Origin: Blastochloris sulfoviridis
GTDB lineage: Bacteria; Pseudomonadota; Alphaproteobacteria; Rhizobiales; Xanthobacteraceae
Length of the DNA: 64,000 bases
Reading direction: 5' to 3'
Assembly (NCBI RefSeq): GCF_008630065.1
Contig: NZ_VWPL01000002.1
Coordinates: forward strand, 1 to 64,000
Shown here piece after piece: positions 12,331 through 20,037 of this stretch; position 1 is the first letter of the stretch; every line of letters begins with the position of its first letter. The position numbers and the translations under genes are program-made. A model generated the notes under the pieces. The model had not been told where the DNA came from. It searched no databases and saw only the letters and a program-made list of their open reading frames with translations.

Positions 12331-12957
12331 ATGACTCTCGAAAGATCCTGCGAAATCCGCCTGCCAGGCGAGATCTGTCTCCCCGTCCTCGAGACCGAGC
12401 GGCTGGTGCTTCGCACGCCGCGTCTTGAGGACGCGGCTGCGATCGCGGCGATGGCCGACGATCCTGCCGTGGCCGTCAACACGGCCCTGATTCCGCATCC
12501 CTATCGAAAACAGGACGCCGAGGCCTGGATCGCCCAGCTTGCGGGTCCGGACGACGATGGCGCGACCTTCGGCATCTATCCGAAGCATCGCGACACGTTC
12601 GCCGGCGCGTGCGGCTTGAACCGCCTCGATGGCGCGATGCACCTCGGCTATTGGCTGGGTGCGCCCTATCGCAATGCCGGCGTTGCCACCGAGGCCGCCC
12701 GCGCAATCATCGATTTTGCCTTCACGCGCCTTAGCCTGCCCGAGATCACCTCGGCAGCGCGCGTCACCAACGCCGCCTCGCGCCGCGTGCTCGAGAAATG
12801 CGGCTTCCAGTGGACCGGCGTCGGCCTGGTGCGGGTCAAGGCGCTCGGCGCCTCGGTGCCGGTCGACCGCTTCCGGCTCGACCGCAAGACCTGGGCGTCT
12901 TTGCGCGCCTGGGGCGCCATGCCGCTCACCGAGGGGCCGTCGATCCAGGCGGCGTGA
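12331..12957 (+). CDS. GNAT family N-acetyltransferase (RimJ/RimL-like)
   Basis: This 208-residue acetyltransferase carries the RimJ-type N-terminal signature LETERLVLRTPRLEDAAAIA (about residues 20-40). It has an acetyl-CoA binding region around YRNAGVATEAARAIIDFAF and the C-terminal NAASRRVLEKCGFQWTG segment. A Shine-Dalgarno-like GGAAGGA precedes the ATG. A gene of this type between rpmA and obgE is common in Rhizobiales. The acceptor substrate is unknown. Confidence 0.85.
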   Translation: MTLERSCEIRLPGEICLPVLETERLVLRTPRLEDAAAIAAMADDPAVAVNTALIPHPYRKQDAEAWIAQLAGPDDDGATFGIYPKHRDTFAGACGLNRLDGAMHLGYWLGAPYRNAGVATEAARAIIDFAFTRLSLPEITSAARVTNAASRRVLEKCGFQWTGVGLVRVKALGASVPVDRFRLDRKTWASLRAWGAMPLTEGPSIQAA

Positions 12958-13064
12958 GAAAGCTGTCGTGAGCTGGCTGGCGTGATTTGGGCCGCCTCTC
13001 TCCGGTTCGGAGGGAGGCGGTCTCGCTTCCGGCCCCCGGCTGGGCTAAGTCACAACACTGGAAC

Positions 13065-13170
13065 GTCATCCGGGCTAGGCGGCGACAGCCGCGCGAGCCG
13101 GACCGTCGTCACAACGGCCCTCTTTCCTGCAAACGGTCCCGGCTCGGCGCGTCGCGCCGTCCGGGACGAC
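13065..13170. repeat. Intergenic repeat family C, copy 1
   Basis: This is a double-hairpin element in the 237-bp gap before obgE. It starts with CATCCGGG, has a middle CTTTCCTGCAAACGGTCCCGG and ends in CCGTCCGGGACGAC. It shares this layout with copies at 51730-51840, 57206-57311 and 63779-63884. Confidence 0.65.
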
Positions 13171-13188
13171 AACGCGACCAACCCGTAG

Positions 13189-14235
<1,047 letters not shown>

Positions 14236-14375
14236 CACCCCTTGCACGCGGGGTGGCGCCGCGGCTGCGCCAGCGGCATCGCGCGGGTCCGCCAGTTGCC
14301 GGTTGCCAACCCGCCTGACCCGTGCGACAGCCGCGCGGTCCTGACCCGCGTCCACTTCAAATCCCGTCCGCAGTC

Positions 14376-15527
14376 ATGTGCTCGCCCCAGCCCGCCAAAT
14401 CCCCGCCCGCGCCCCAGCTCGCGGCGTTCCGCCGCATCGTGATCAAGGTCGGCTCGGCGCTGCTGGTCGATCCCAAGGAGGGGGTGCCGCGCACCGAGTG
14501 GCTCGCCTCGCTCGCCGCCGATCTCGGCATGCTGCACCGGCGCGGTGCCGATCTCATGGTGGTGTCGTCGGGCGCCATCGCGCTCGGCCGCACCGTGCTG
14601 CGGCTCGGCCGCGGCCCGCTCAAGCTGGAGGAAAGCCAAGCCGCCGCCGCGGTCGGCCAGATCGCCCTGGCGCGGGTGTGGTCGGAGATGCTGGCGGCGG
14701 AGGGCATGAAGGCCGGCCAGATCCTGCTCACGTTGGGCGATACGGAAGAGCGGCGGCGCTATCTCAACGGCCGCAACACCCTCGACAAGCTCCTGGAACT
14801 CGGCGCGGTGCCGGTGATCAACGAGAACGACACCGTCGCCACCACCGAGATCCGCTACGGCGACAACGACCGCCTGGCGGCGCGCGTCGGCACCATGGCG
14901 TCCGCCGACCTCGTGGTGCTGCTGTCTGACATCGACGGGCTCTATACCGCTCCGCCGCGGCAGGATCCCACCGCCAGCTTCATCCCGGTGGTGCCGCGGA
15001 TCACCGCCGAGATCGAGGCGATGGCCGGCGATGTCGGCTCGGAACTGTCGCGCGGCGGCATGCGCACCAAGATCGAGGCCGCCAAGATCGCCACCTCGGG
15101 CGGCGCCCACCTCCTCATCGCCTCGGGAAGGGTGCCGAACCCGCTGCGCGCCATCGAGCAGGGGGCGCGGGCGACGTGGTTCCTGACGCCGGCCAATCCG
15201 GTGACCGCCCGCAAGAAATGGATTGCCGGCTCGCTGGAGCCCAAGGGCACGCTCTTCATCGATGCCGGCGCCCGCGCCGCGCTCAAGCGCGGCAAGTCGC
15301 TGCTGCCGGCCGGGGTGATCCGGATCGAGGGGGCGTTCGCCCGCGGCGACGCGGTGATCGTGCGCGGACCCGACGGCGCCGAGGTGGCGCGCGGCCTCGT
15401 CGCCTACGACGCCGAGGACGCCGCCAAGATCCTGCGCCGCTCGTCCGAGGACATCCTGACGATCCTCGGCTTTTCCGGCCGCACCGAGATGATCCACCGC
15501 GACGACATGGCCTTCGCGGGCGAGTGA
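14376..15527 (+). CDS. proB: Glutamate 5-kinase
   Basis: ProB (383 residues) phosphorylates glutamate in the first step of proline synthesis. The amino acid kinase domain (about 15-265) begins [12 protein letters not shown] and includes [17 protein letters not shown] near 150. A C-terminal PUA domain (about 285-372) follows. The ATG at 14376 was chosen because the upstream in-frame stretch has no similarity. It follows obgE by 140 bp. proA is not adjacent; instead a repeat and a convergent stress gene follow. Confidence 0.95.
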   Translation: MCSPQPAKSPPAPQLAAFRRIVIKVGSALLVDPKEGVPRTEWLASLAADLGMLHRRGADLMVVSSGAIALGRTVLRLGRGPLKLEESQAAAAVGQIALARVWSEMLAAEGMKAGQILLTLGDTEERRRYLNGRNTLDKLLELGAVPVINENDTVATTEIRYGDNDRLAARVGTMASADLVVLLSDIDGLYTAPPRQDPTASFIPVVPRITAEIEAMAGDVGSELSRGGMRTKIEAAKIATSGGAHLLIASGRVPNPLRAIEQGARATWFLTPANPVTARKKWIAGSLEPKGTLFIDAGARAALKRGKSLLPAGVIRIEGAFARGDAVIVRGPDGAEVARGLVAYDAEDAAKILRRSSEDILTILGFSGRTEMIHRDDMAFAGE

Positions 15528-15530
15528 TAC

Positions 15531-15655
15531 GGTTCTCCGGCCTGCAAGGCCTTCGAGCCGTATTCCGATCGCCGAAAATCCCGTTGCCGAACAAGGGATT
15601 TTCGGCGAGGCCGTTTCCGGTATCCCGAAGGGATCGGCCGGAAACCGTAGACGTC
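15531..15655. repeat. Intergenic repeat family D, copy 1
   Basis: This multi-hairpin element lies just after proB. A 13-bp stem CGCCGAAAATCCC / GGGATTTTCGGCG surrounds a 12-base loop. It is flanked by a smaller stem TTTCCGG...CCGGAAA and by ATACGGTT...AGCCGTAT. A near-identical inverted copy ends the window (63898-63995), and a degenerate one lies at 33092-33173. Confidence 0.7.
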
Positions 15656-15689
15656 GTTTCCACCGCATCACGTGGAGCCGGCATCAAAC

Positions 15690-15717
15690 GAAAATCCGGC
15701 CCGAGGGGCCGGATTTC
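15690..15717. terminator. Bidirectional hairpin between proB and the KGG gene
   Basis: AAATCCGGCCC pairs with GGCCGGATTT around a GAGG-type loop. T-rich flanks occur on both strands (TTTCG on plus, TTTTCGTTT on minus). It lies between convergent genes and can serve both. Confidence 0.7.
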
Positions 15718-15789
15718 GTCTCGCGCCGAGCCGCTTTCCTCCCGCCCGCCCCCGCCGGTTGTGAGGTCGGGGACGCGGGCGGGCAGGGG

Positions 15790-16047
15790 TCAGTGATGGC
15801 TGCCGGCGCGCTTGCGGCCGCCCTTGCGGCCGGCATCGGAGGCAAGCTCCCGATCCTGGGAGAAGGACCGGTTGGCGGGGTCGACGCTGCGCCCGCCCTT
15901 CTGGCCTGCCGAAGTTGCGAGAGACCGATCCCTCGCGAAGACTCGCTTTTCCGGCGGGACGCTCTGTCCGCCCTTGCGAGCGATCTCGCGCCGCGTCTGG
16001 CTATCCATCGCCGCAAAGCCGCGCTTGACCTTCACGCTCGCTTCCAT
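15790..16047 (-). CDS. KGG-repeat (Con-10-like) general stress protein
   Basis: This 85-residue hydrophilic protein has three KGG motifs (RKGGQSVPPEKRVF, QKGGRSVDPANRSFSQD, RKGGRKRAG), the pattern of the stress-induced KGG/conidiation-10 family. The ATG at 16047 has a good ribosome binding site, AGGAG, 8 bases upstream and removes an implausible N-terminal extension. An exact EcfG-type promoter lies 34-58 bp upstream. The gene sits directly downstream of nepR-ecfG on the same strand. A role in general stress protection is inferred from family and promoter; the molecular function is unknown. Confidence 0.88.
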   Translation of the reverse strand: MEASVKVKRGFAAMDSQTRREIARKGGQSVPPEKRVFARDRSLATSAGQKGGRSVDPANRSFSQDRELASDAGRKGGRKRAGSHH

Positions 16048-16080
16048 TCCACGCACTCCTGTTTGGGACGGTGCGAACCA

Positions 16081-16105
16081 AACGCCGGACGCTCCGGACG
16101 GTTCC
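16081..16105 (-). promoter_or_regulatory. EcfG-type promoter of the KGG stress gene
   Basis: On the minus strand this reads GGAAC-N16-CGTT, an exact fit to the alphaproteobacterial general stress sigma consensus. Transcription would start about 26 bases before the KGG start codon. It lies beyond the ecfG stop, so the KGG gene has its own promoter. Confidence 0.8.
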
Positions 16106-16208
16106 GAGCCCATTAAGGCCAAGTGAAACATTTGAGGGGCTGGACCCGAATTGCCCGCGCCATTGGCGGCCGGGAGATCACGTTTCCGCGCGCGGACGGC
16201 CCGAGTCC

Positions 16209-16754
16209 TCAGCCGGTCGCCTGCAGCGCGGCGCGGGTCTGGTCGTCCGGTCCGAGATCGTCGACGCTTTCGACCGCGAGGAGCTGGGCCAAGCGCGTGC
16301 GGGCGCGATTGACCCGGCTCTTGATGGTGCCGACGGCGCATTGACAGATTTCCGCGGCCTCCTCGTAGGAGAAGCCGGAGGCGCCGACCAGCAGCAGCAC
16401 TTCGCGCTGGTCGGGCGGCAGGCGGGCGAGCGCCGTCTTGAAGTCTTCGAGGTCGAGGCGGGCGCCCTGTTCGGGCTGGGTGGACAGGCGCGCGGCATAG
16501 ACGCCGTCGGCGTCTTCGACCTCCCGGCGGCGCTTGCGGTATTCGGAATGAAAAAGGTTGCGCAGGATCGTGAACAGCCACGCGTTCAGATTGGTACCCG
16601 GCTGGAAGCTGTCGATGTGCGAGAGCGCGCGCACCAGCGTTTCCTGCACGAGATCATCCGCCCGGTCGACGTTGCCGGACAATGAGATCGCAAAGGCACG
16701 CAGGCTGGGGACGGCGCCAAGAAGGGCATCGCGCATCGATGCGTCAATGGTCAT
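16209..16754 (-). CDS. ecfG: EcfG-type RNA polymerase sigma factor (general stress response)
   Basis: This 181-residue ECF sigma has region 2 (DDLVQETLVRAL, about 33-44, and AWLFTILRNLFHSEYRKRRRE, about 58-78) and region 4 (ALARLPPDQREVLLLVGASGFSYEEAAEI, about 107-135). It is identified as EcfG because it overlaps nepR by four bases and lies divergent from phyR, the standard general stress locus. It directs RNA polymerase to GGAAC...CGTT promoters. An exact promoter of this kind precedes nepR, so the operon probably autoregulates. Confidence 0.93.
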   Translation of the reverse strand: MTIDASMRDALLGAVPSLRAFAISLSGNVDRADDLVQETLVRALSHIDSFQPGTNLNAWLFTILRNLFHSEYRKRRREVEDADGVYAARLSTQPEQGARLDLEDFKTALARLPPDQREVLLLVGASGFSYEEAAEICQCAVGTIKSRVNRARTRLAQLLAVESVDDLGPDDQTRAALQATG

Positions 16755-16996
16755 CCAGTCGTTCCCTTCCCGGTACTCTTCCCCTTTTCGATGTCGTCGA
16801 GGTCCTTCAAGAGATCGATGAACCGATCCGGTATCGGTTGCTGAAGAAGATCGTCGTACATCGCGCGCAACTGCTCGCCCAATCGCGCCTGTGCATTGCG
16901 GTCCAGCCGTGGAGGCGCGGGTGGCACATGTCCGGGAACCACGTCTTCCGCGACCTCCCTCGCCCTCTTTTGCGCCATGTCAGTCCTCTTCTTCAT
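16751..16996 (-). CDS. nepR: Anti-sigma factor NepR
   Basis: This 81-residue protein has the NepR core LGEQLRAMYDDLLQQPIPDRFIDLLKDLDD (about residues 39-68). In unstressed cells NepR holds EcfG inactive; phosphorylated PhyR takes NepR away. Its end overlaps the ecfG start (ATGA), ensuring balanced production. A start six codons later (MAQKRAREV) is possible. Confidence 0.93.
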   Translation of the reverse strand: MKKRTDMAQKRAREVAEDVVPGHVPPAPPRLDRNAQARLGEQLRAMYDDLLQQPIPDRFIDLLKDLDDIEKGKSTGKGTTG

Positions 16997-17130
16997 CGCA
17001 AGTTCGCGCGACGCTACGCCACAGTACTTACCGTACCCGATGCTTTACTGATAATCGGCCTTCAGCACCTCGGCTCGACGGACGGTTCTCGATGCGGTCC
17101 TCCGAGATGCGGTCCCATGCCTCTCGAATT

Positions 17131-17155
17131 AACGCCGAATGCCGAGTTCGGTTCC
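17131..17155 (-). promoter_or_regulatory. EcfG-type promoter of nepR-ecfG
   Basis: On the minus strand this is GGAAC-N16-CGTT, an exact consensus match, 135 bp upstream of nepR. It lies only 6 bp from the divergent phyR promoter. Confidence 0.8.
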
Positions 17156-17161
17156 CTGACG

Positions 17162-17186
17162 GGAACATTTTTCGGATGCAGGCGTT
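17162..17186 (+). promoter_or_regulatory. EcfG-type promoter of phyR
   Basis: GGAAC at 17162-17166 is followed by 16 bp and CGTT at 17183-17186, exactly the general stress consensus. Transcription would start about 50 bases before the phyR ATG. Confidence 0.8.
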
Positions 17187-17242
17187 TTGAAAACGGGGGC
17201 GTACGATTTGCGCCCGTCGGCATTGAGTTGGGGGTCCGCGTC

Positions 17243-18040
17243 ATGACGACAGCCGAACTGGTCGCGATGAGTCTGCCCTATCTTCGGCGGTATGCGCGTG
17301 CGGTCACGGGAGATCAGTCGGGTGGCGACGCCTATGTGGCGGCGACCCTGGAGGCCCTGCTGGCGAACGCCCCGCAACTGAGCAAGGCGTCCGACACCAA
17401 GGTCGAGCTGTTCCGCATCTTCAGCCGGATCTGGAACTCGCTGTCGGTCAACCACGCGCAGGAGGCCGCGGCCGCCACGCCCGGCGAGGCGCGGCTGCGC
17501 CAGCTCACGCCGCTGCCGCGCCAGGCCTTCCTTCTGGTCAGCCTGGAGAATTTCAGCGAGGAGGAAGGTGCGCGCATTCTCAGCGTCGACCGCTCGGCCT
17601 TCCGCGACCTCTTGGACAGCGCCGGGCGCGAACTCGCCGAGGACATTGCCACCGACGTGCTGATCATCGAGGACGAGCCGCTGATCGCGCTCGACTTCGA
17701 GGCGCTGGTGGAATCGCTCGGCCACCGCGTGCTGGGCGTGGCGCGCACGCGCGACGAGGCGGTGAAGCTCGCCGCGGGGCGGCGGCCGGGCCTGATCCTG
17801 GCCGACATCCAGCTCGCCGACGGCAGTTCGGGGCTCGACGCCGTCAACGACCTCCTGATGAAGGCCGAGGTGCCGGTGGTGTTCATCACCGCCTACCCCG
17901 AGCGCTTCCTCACCGGCGAGCGGCCGGAGCCCGCCTTCCTGATCGCCAAGCCGTTCCGGCCCAACCATGCGGCGGCGGTGATCAGCCAGGCGCTGTTCTT
18001 CGAGCGCAATGCGCGGCCGCGCCGCCGCGCCGTGGCGTGA
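17243..18040 (+). CDS. phyR: General stress response regulator PhyR
   Basis: This 265-residue regulator has an N-terminal sigma-factor-like domain (about 1-125) and a C-terminal receiver domain (about 135-255), the reverse of ordinary response regulators. The phosphoacceptor is probably D188 in LILADIQLADG; IIEDEPLIALD supplies the acidic pocket, and IAKPFRP the conserved Lys. The ATG at 17243 was chosen because the domain begins at MTTAELVAMSLPYLRRYARA and the promoter lies just upstream; a longer in-frame extension runs through both promoters. No PhyK-type histidine kinase is visible nearby. Confidence 0.94.
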   Translation: MTTAELVAMSLPYLRRYARAVTGDQSGGDAYVAATLEALLANAPQLSKASDTKVELFRIFSRIWNSLSVNHAQEAAAATPGEARLRQLTPLPRQAFLLVSLENFSEEEGARILSVDRSAFRDLLDSAGRELAEDIATDVLIIEDEPLIALDFEALVESLGHRVLGVARTRDEAVKLAAGRRPGLILADIQLADGSSGLDAVNDLLMKAEVPVVFITAYPERFLTGERPEPAFLIAKPFRPNHAAAVISQALFFERNARPRRRAVA

Positions 18041-18214
18041 CCGGCGGCCCCACGAGCAGCCGCCAATCGGTTCTGCACGTCCGCCCTGCAAGCTGGCTCT
18101 GAACGCGACGGCCGGCCGGGCCGCCGCGCGAAATGGCACGCCGGCCAAGGGGCGCCACGCGCCCGGCGTTGATCGGACAGAGTTTTGCTGATCGGGTGGA
18201 GGTTTTCGGAAAAC

Positions 18215-18290
18215 TGGTGCCGCAAGAGGGATTCGAACCCCCGACCCCATCATTACGAATGATGTGCTCTACCAGCTGAGCTATTGCGGC
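18215..18290 (-). tRNA. tRNA-Thr (CGT)
   Basis: On the minus strand a complete cloverleaf runs from acceptor GCCGCAA to TTGCGGC with encoded CCA. The anticodon loop TTCGTAA lies between stems CATCA and TGATG, giving anticodon CGT (codon ACG). The T-loop GTTCGAATC is intact. Confidence 0.95.
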
Positions 18291-18308
18291 AGCCGAGCCG
18301 GCTTAAAC

Positions 18309-18340
18309 GAACCGCCCCGCTTTTTCAAGCGAGGCGGTTC
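18309..18340 (-). terminator. Hairpin downstream of hemY
   Basis: GAACCGCC and GGCGGTTC form the outer arms and CGCTT/AAGCG the inner ones. It lies between the tRNA-Thr gene and the end of hemY, both on the minus strand. The T tract after the stem is short, so termination efficiency is uncertain. Confidence 0.5.
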
Positions 18341-18476
18341 TGTTCGATGGTTCGAATATGCAGCCGGGCATCCGGCCAGGGGTCTGTGACCCGAAGTTCC
18401 CGACCCGGCCGCGCCGCCAGATCGAGACGCCGGACTGAGGGCGCCGGCCGGCGAAGTACGGTCCGGCGAAGGGCGC

Positions 18477-20021
18477 TCAGGCCCGCAGCCGCGGCTCGGC
18501 CGCGGGCTCAATCTCCACCTCCGTCGCCTCTCCGACGTCCGCGGTCGTGTCGGCGAGGGGGCGGGTCTCGTCCACCTCAAGCGTTGCGGCCGGCGCCAGG
18601 ATCGGCGCGGGGGCCGCCTTGGGCGTCCGCTCGGCCGGTGCCGCTGCCACGGCGTCGACCCCCGGCAGGTGGGCGCTGGCGGCGGCCTCGACCACCGTGA
18701 AGGCGGTCTCCATCTCGTGCTCCAGGATCGGGCCGCCGAGCTCGATCGGCGGCACCTTCCACTCGAAGGCGTCGATGCGGCCGGTGACCGGCGAGATCGG
18801 CAGCCAGCGTTCGGAGACATAGCCGTCCGCCACCCAGGACGGATCCCGCTTGGCGCGGACGGCGCGGGCCGCCCATTCGCGGGCCTTGCCGACGTCGCCA
18901 TGCTCGGCCGCTTCCAGCTCCGCCATCAGCAGGCACGCCCGCTGGGTCGGCTCCTGGATCAGGTGGATGATGGCGCCGCGCGCGGTGGCGAAGTCCTGCG
19001 CGTCGAGCGCGGCGCGCACCACCGTGAGCGCGCCTTCGGCGTGCCCGGCCGGGGCCAGCCGCTGCAGCATGCGCGCACGCTCCAGCCGGTCGCGCGGGCC
19101 GTCGCCGTCGCGCAGCCGCATATAGGCCTCGGCGATCTCGGGGTGCGGCGTCTCGCGCCACGCGGTCTCGAGGATCTTGGAGGCCCGGCGCAGCTCGCCG
19201 GTCCGGCCCAGCATGCGCCCGGCCAGCACCGCCGCCGGCACCAGCGTCGGCTCCAGCTTGACGGCCTCGACCGCGCGCTCGCGCGCCACCTCCGGGTCGC
19301 TCTCCTGCTTGGCCATCGCATCGGCGGTCAGCAGCACAGCCCGCAGGCGCTTGGCCGAGTTGCGGTCGGCGATGCCGCTGCGGCTGTTGCGATCGAGCAG
19401 CGCCAGCGCGCCCGACCAGTCGCCGCTTGCCGCGCGCGTGTCGAGCGCGGCCTGCGCCGCCCAGGGCAGCCCAGGCGCCTCGCCGGCCGCGGTCTCGGCA
19501 TAGGCGCGGGCGGCGGTGGCGTCGTCGCGGCGCTGCGCCTCCATCCACAGGCCGCGCAGGCCGAGCAGGCGGGTTTCCTTGTTGGCGGCCATCTCGTGGA
19601 AGGCCGCCTCGGCCGCGCCCTGGTCGCCGCTGAGCTGGGCCGCCTGGGCCCGCAGCAGCAGCGTCAGCGGCTCGTTGCCGAGCAGGCGCTCGGCCTCGGC
19701 GGCCGCCCGGCGCGCCGTCTTGGGATCGCCGGCGCCGGCGGCGACGATGCCGCGCGACAGCGCCGAGAAGCCGCGGGCCCGCCGCCGCTCGGAGACCGAG
19801 GACGACATCAGGCCTGGAAGGTTGAACAGGGTCGAGACGATCGACCACAGGATGCCGGCGGCGAGCACCACCGTCACCAGGGCCACCGCGGCGAACAGCA
19901 CCGAGGTCTCGATTTCCCAGCCCTGCCACTGGACGGCGACGATGCCGGGCCGGTCGGCCAGCCAGCCGGCGCCGAAGGCGATCCCGGCCAGGACGAAGAG
20001 GAACAATACGAGGCGGATCAT
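18477..20021 (-). CDS. hemY: Heme biosynthesis HemY-type TPR membrane protein
   Basis: This 514-residue protein (COG3898 type) has two N-terminal membrane segments (about 3-22 and 42-66). A cytoplasmic TPR-like helical repeat region follows to about residue 400. A C-terminal segment WLPISPVTGRIDAFEWKVP near 415 is the family signature. This HemY is not the oxygen-dependent protoporphyrinogen oxidase of Bacillus that shares the name; its role in the heme operon is still poorly defined. It lies 16 bp after the mic60 part of the fused frame. Confidence 0.9.
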   Translation of the reverse strand: MIRLVLFLFVLAGIAFGAGWLADRPGIVAVQWQGWEIETSVLFAAVALVTVVLAAGILWSIVSTLFNLPGLMSSSVSERRRARGFSALSRGIVAAGAGDPKTARRAAAEAERLLGNEPLTLLLRAQAAQLSGDQGAAEAAFHEMAANKETRLLGLRGLWMEAQRRDDATAARAYAETAAGEAPGLPWAAQAALDTRAASGDWSGALALLDRNSRSGIADRNSAKRLRAVLLTADAMAKQESDPEVARERAVEAVKLEPTLVPAAVLAGRMLGRTGELRRASKILETAWRETPHPEIAEAYMRLRDGDGPRDRLERARMLQRLAPAGHAEGALTVVRAALDAQDFATARGAIIHLIQEPTQRACLLMAELEAAEHGDVGKAREWAARAVRAKRDPSWVADGYVSERWLPISPVTGRIDAFEWKVPPIELGGPILEHEMETAFTVVEAAASAHLPGVDAVAAAPAERTPKAAPAPILAPAATLEVDETRPLADTTADVGEATEVEIEPAAEPRLRA

Positions 20022-20037
20022 GGCGCGTCTCCTGGTG

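Noticed and set aside
18215-18290. tRNA-Thr as an integration site of a genomic island
   Set aside because: No integrase, no second copy of the tRNA 3' end, and core genes on both sides.
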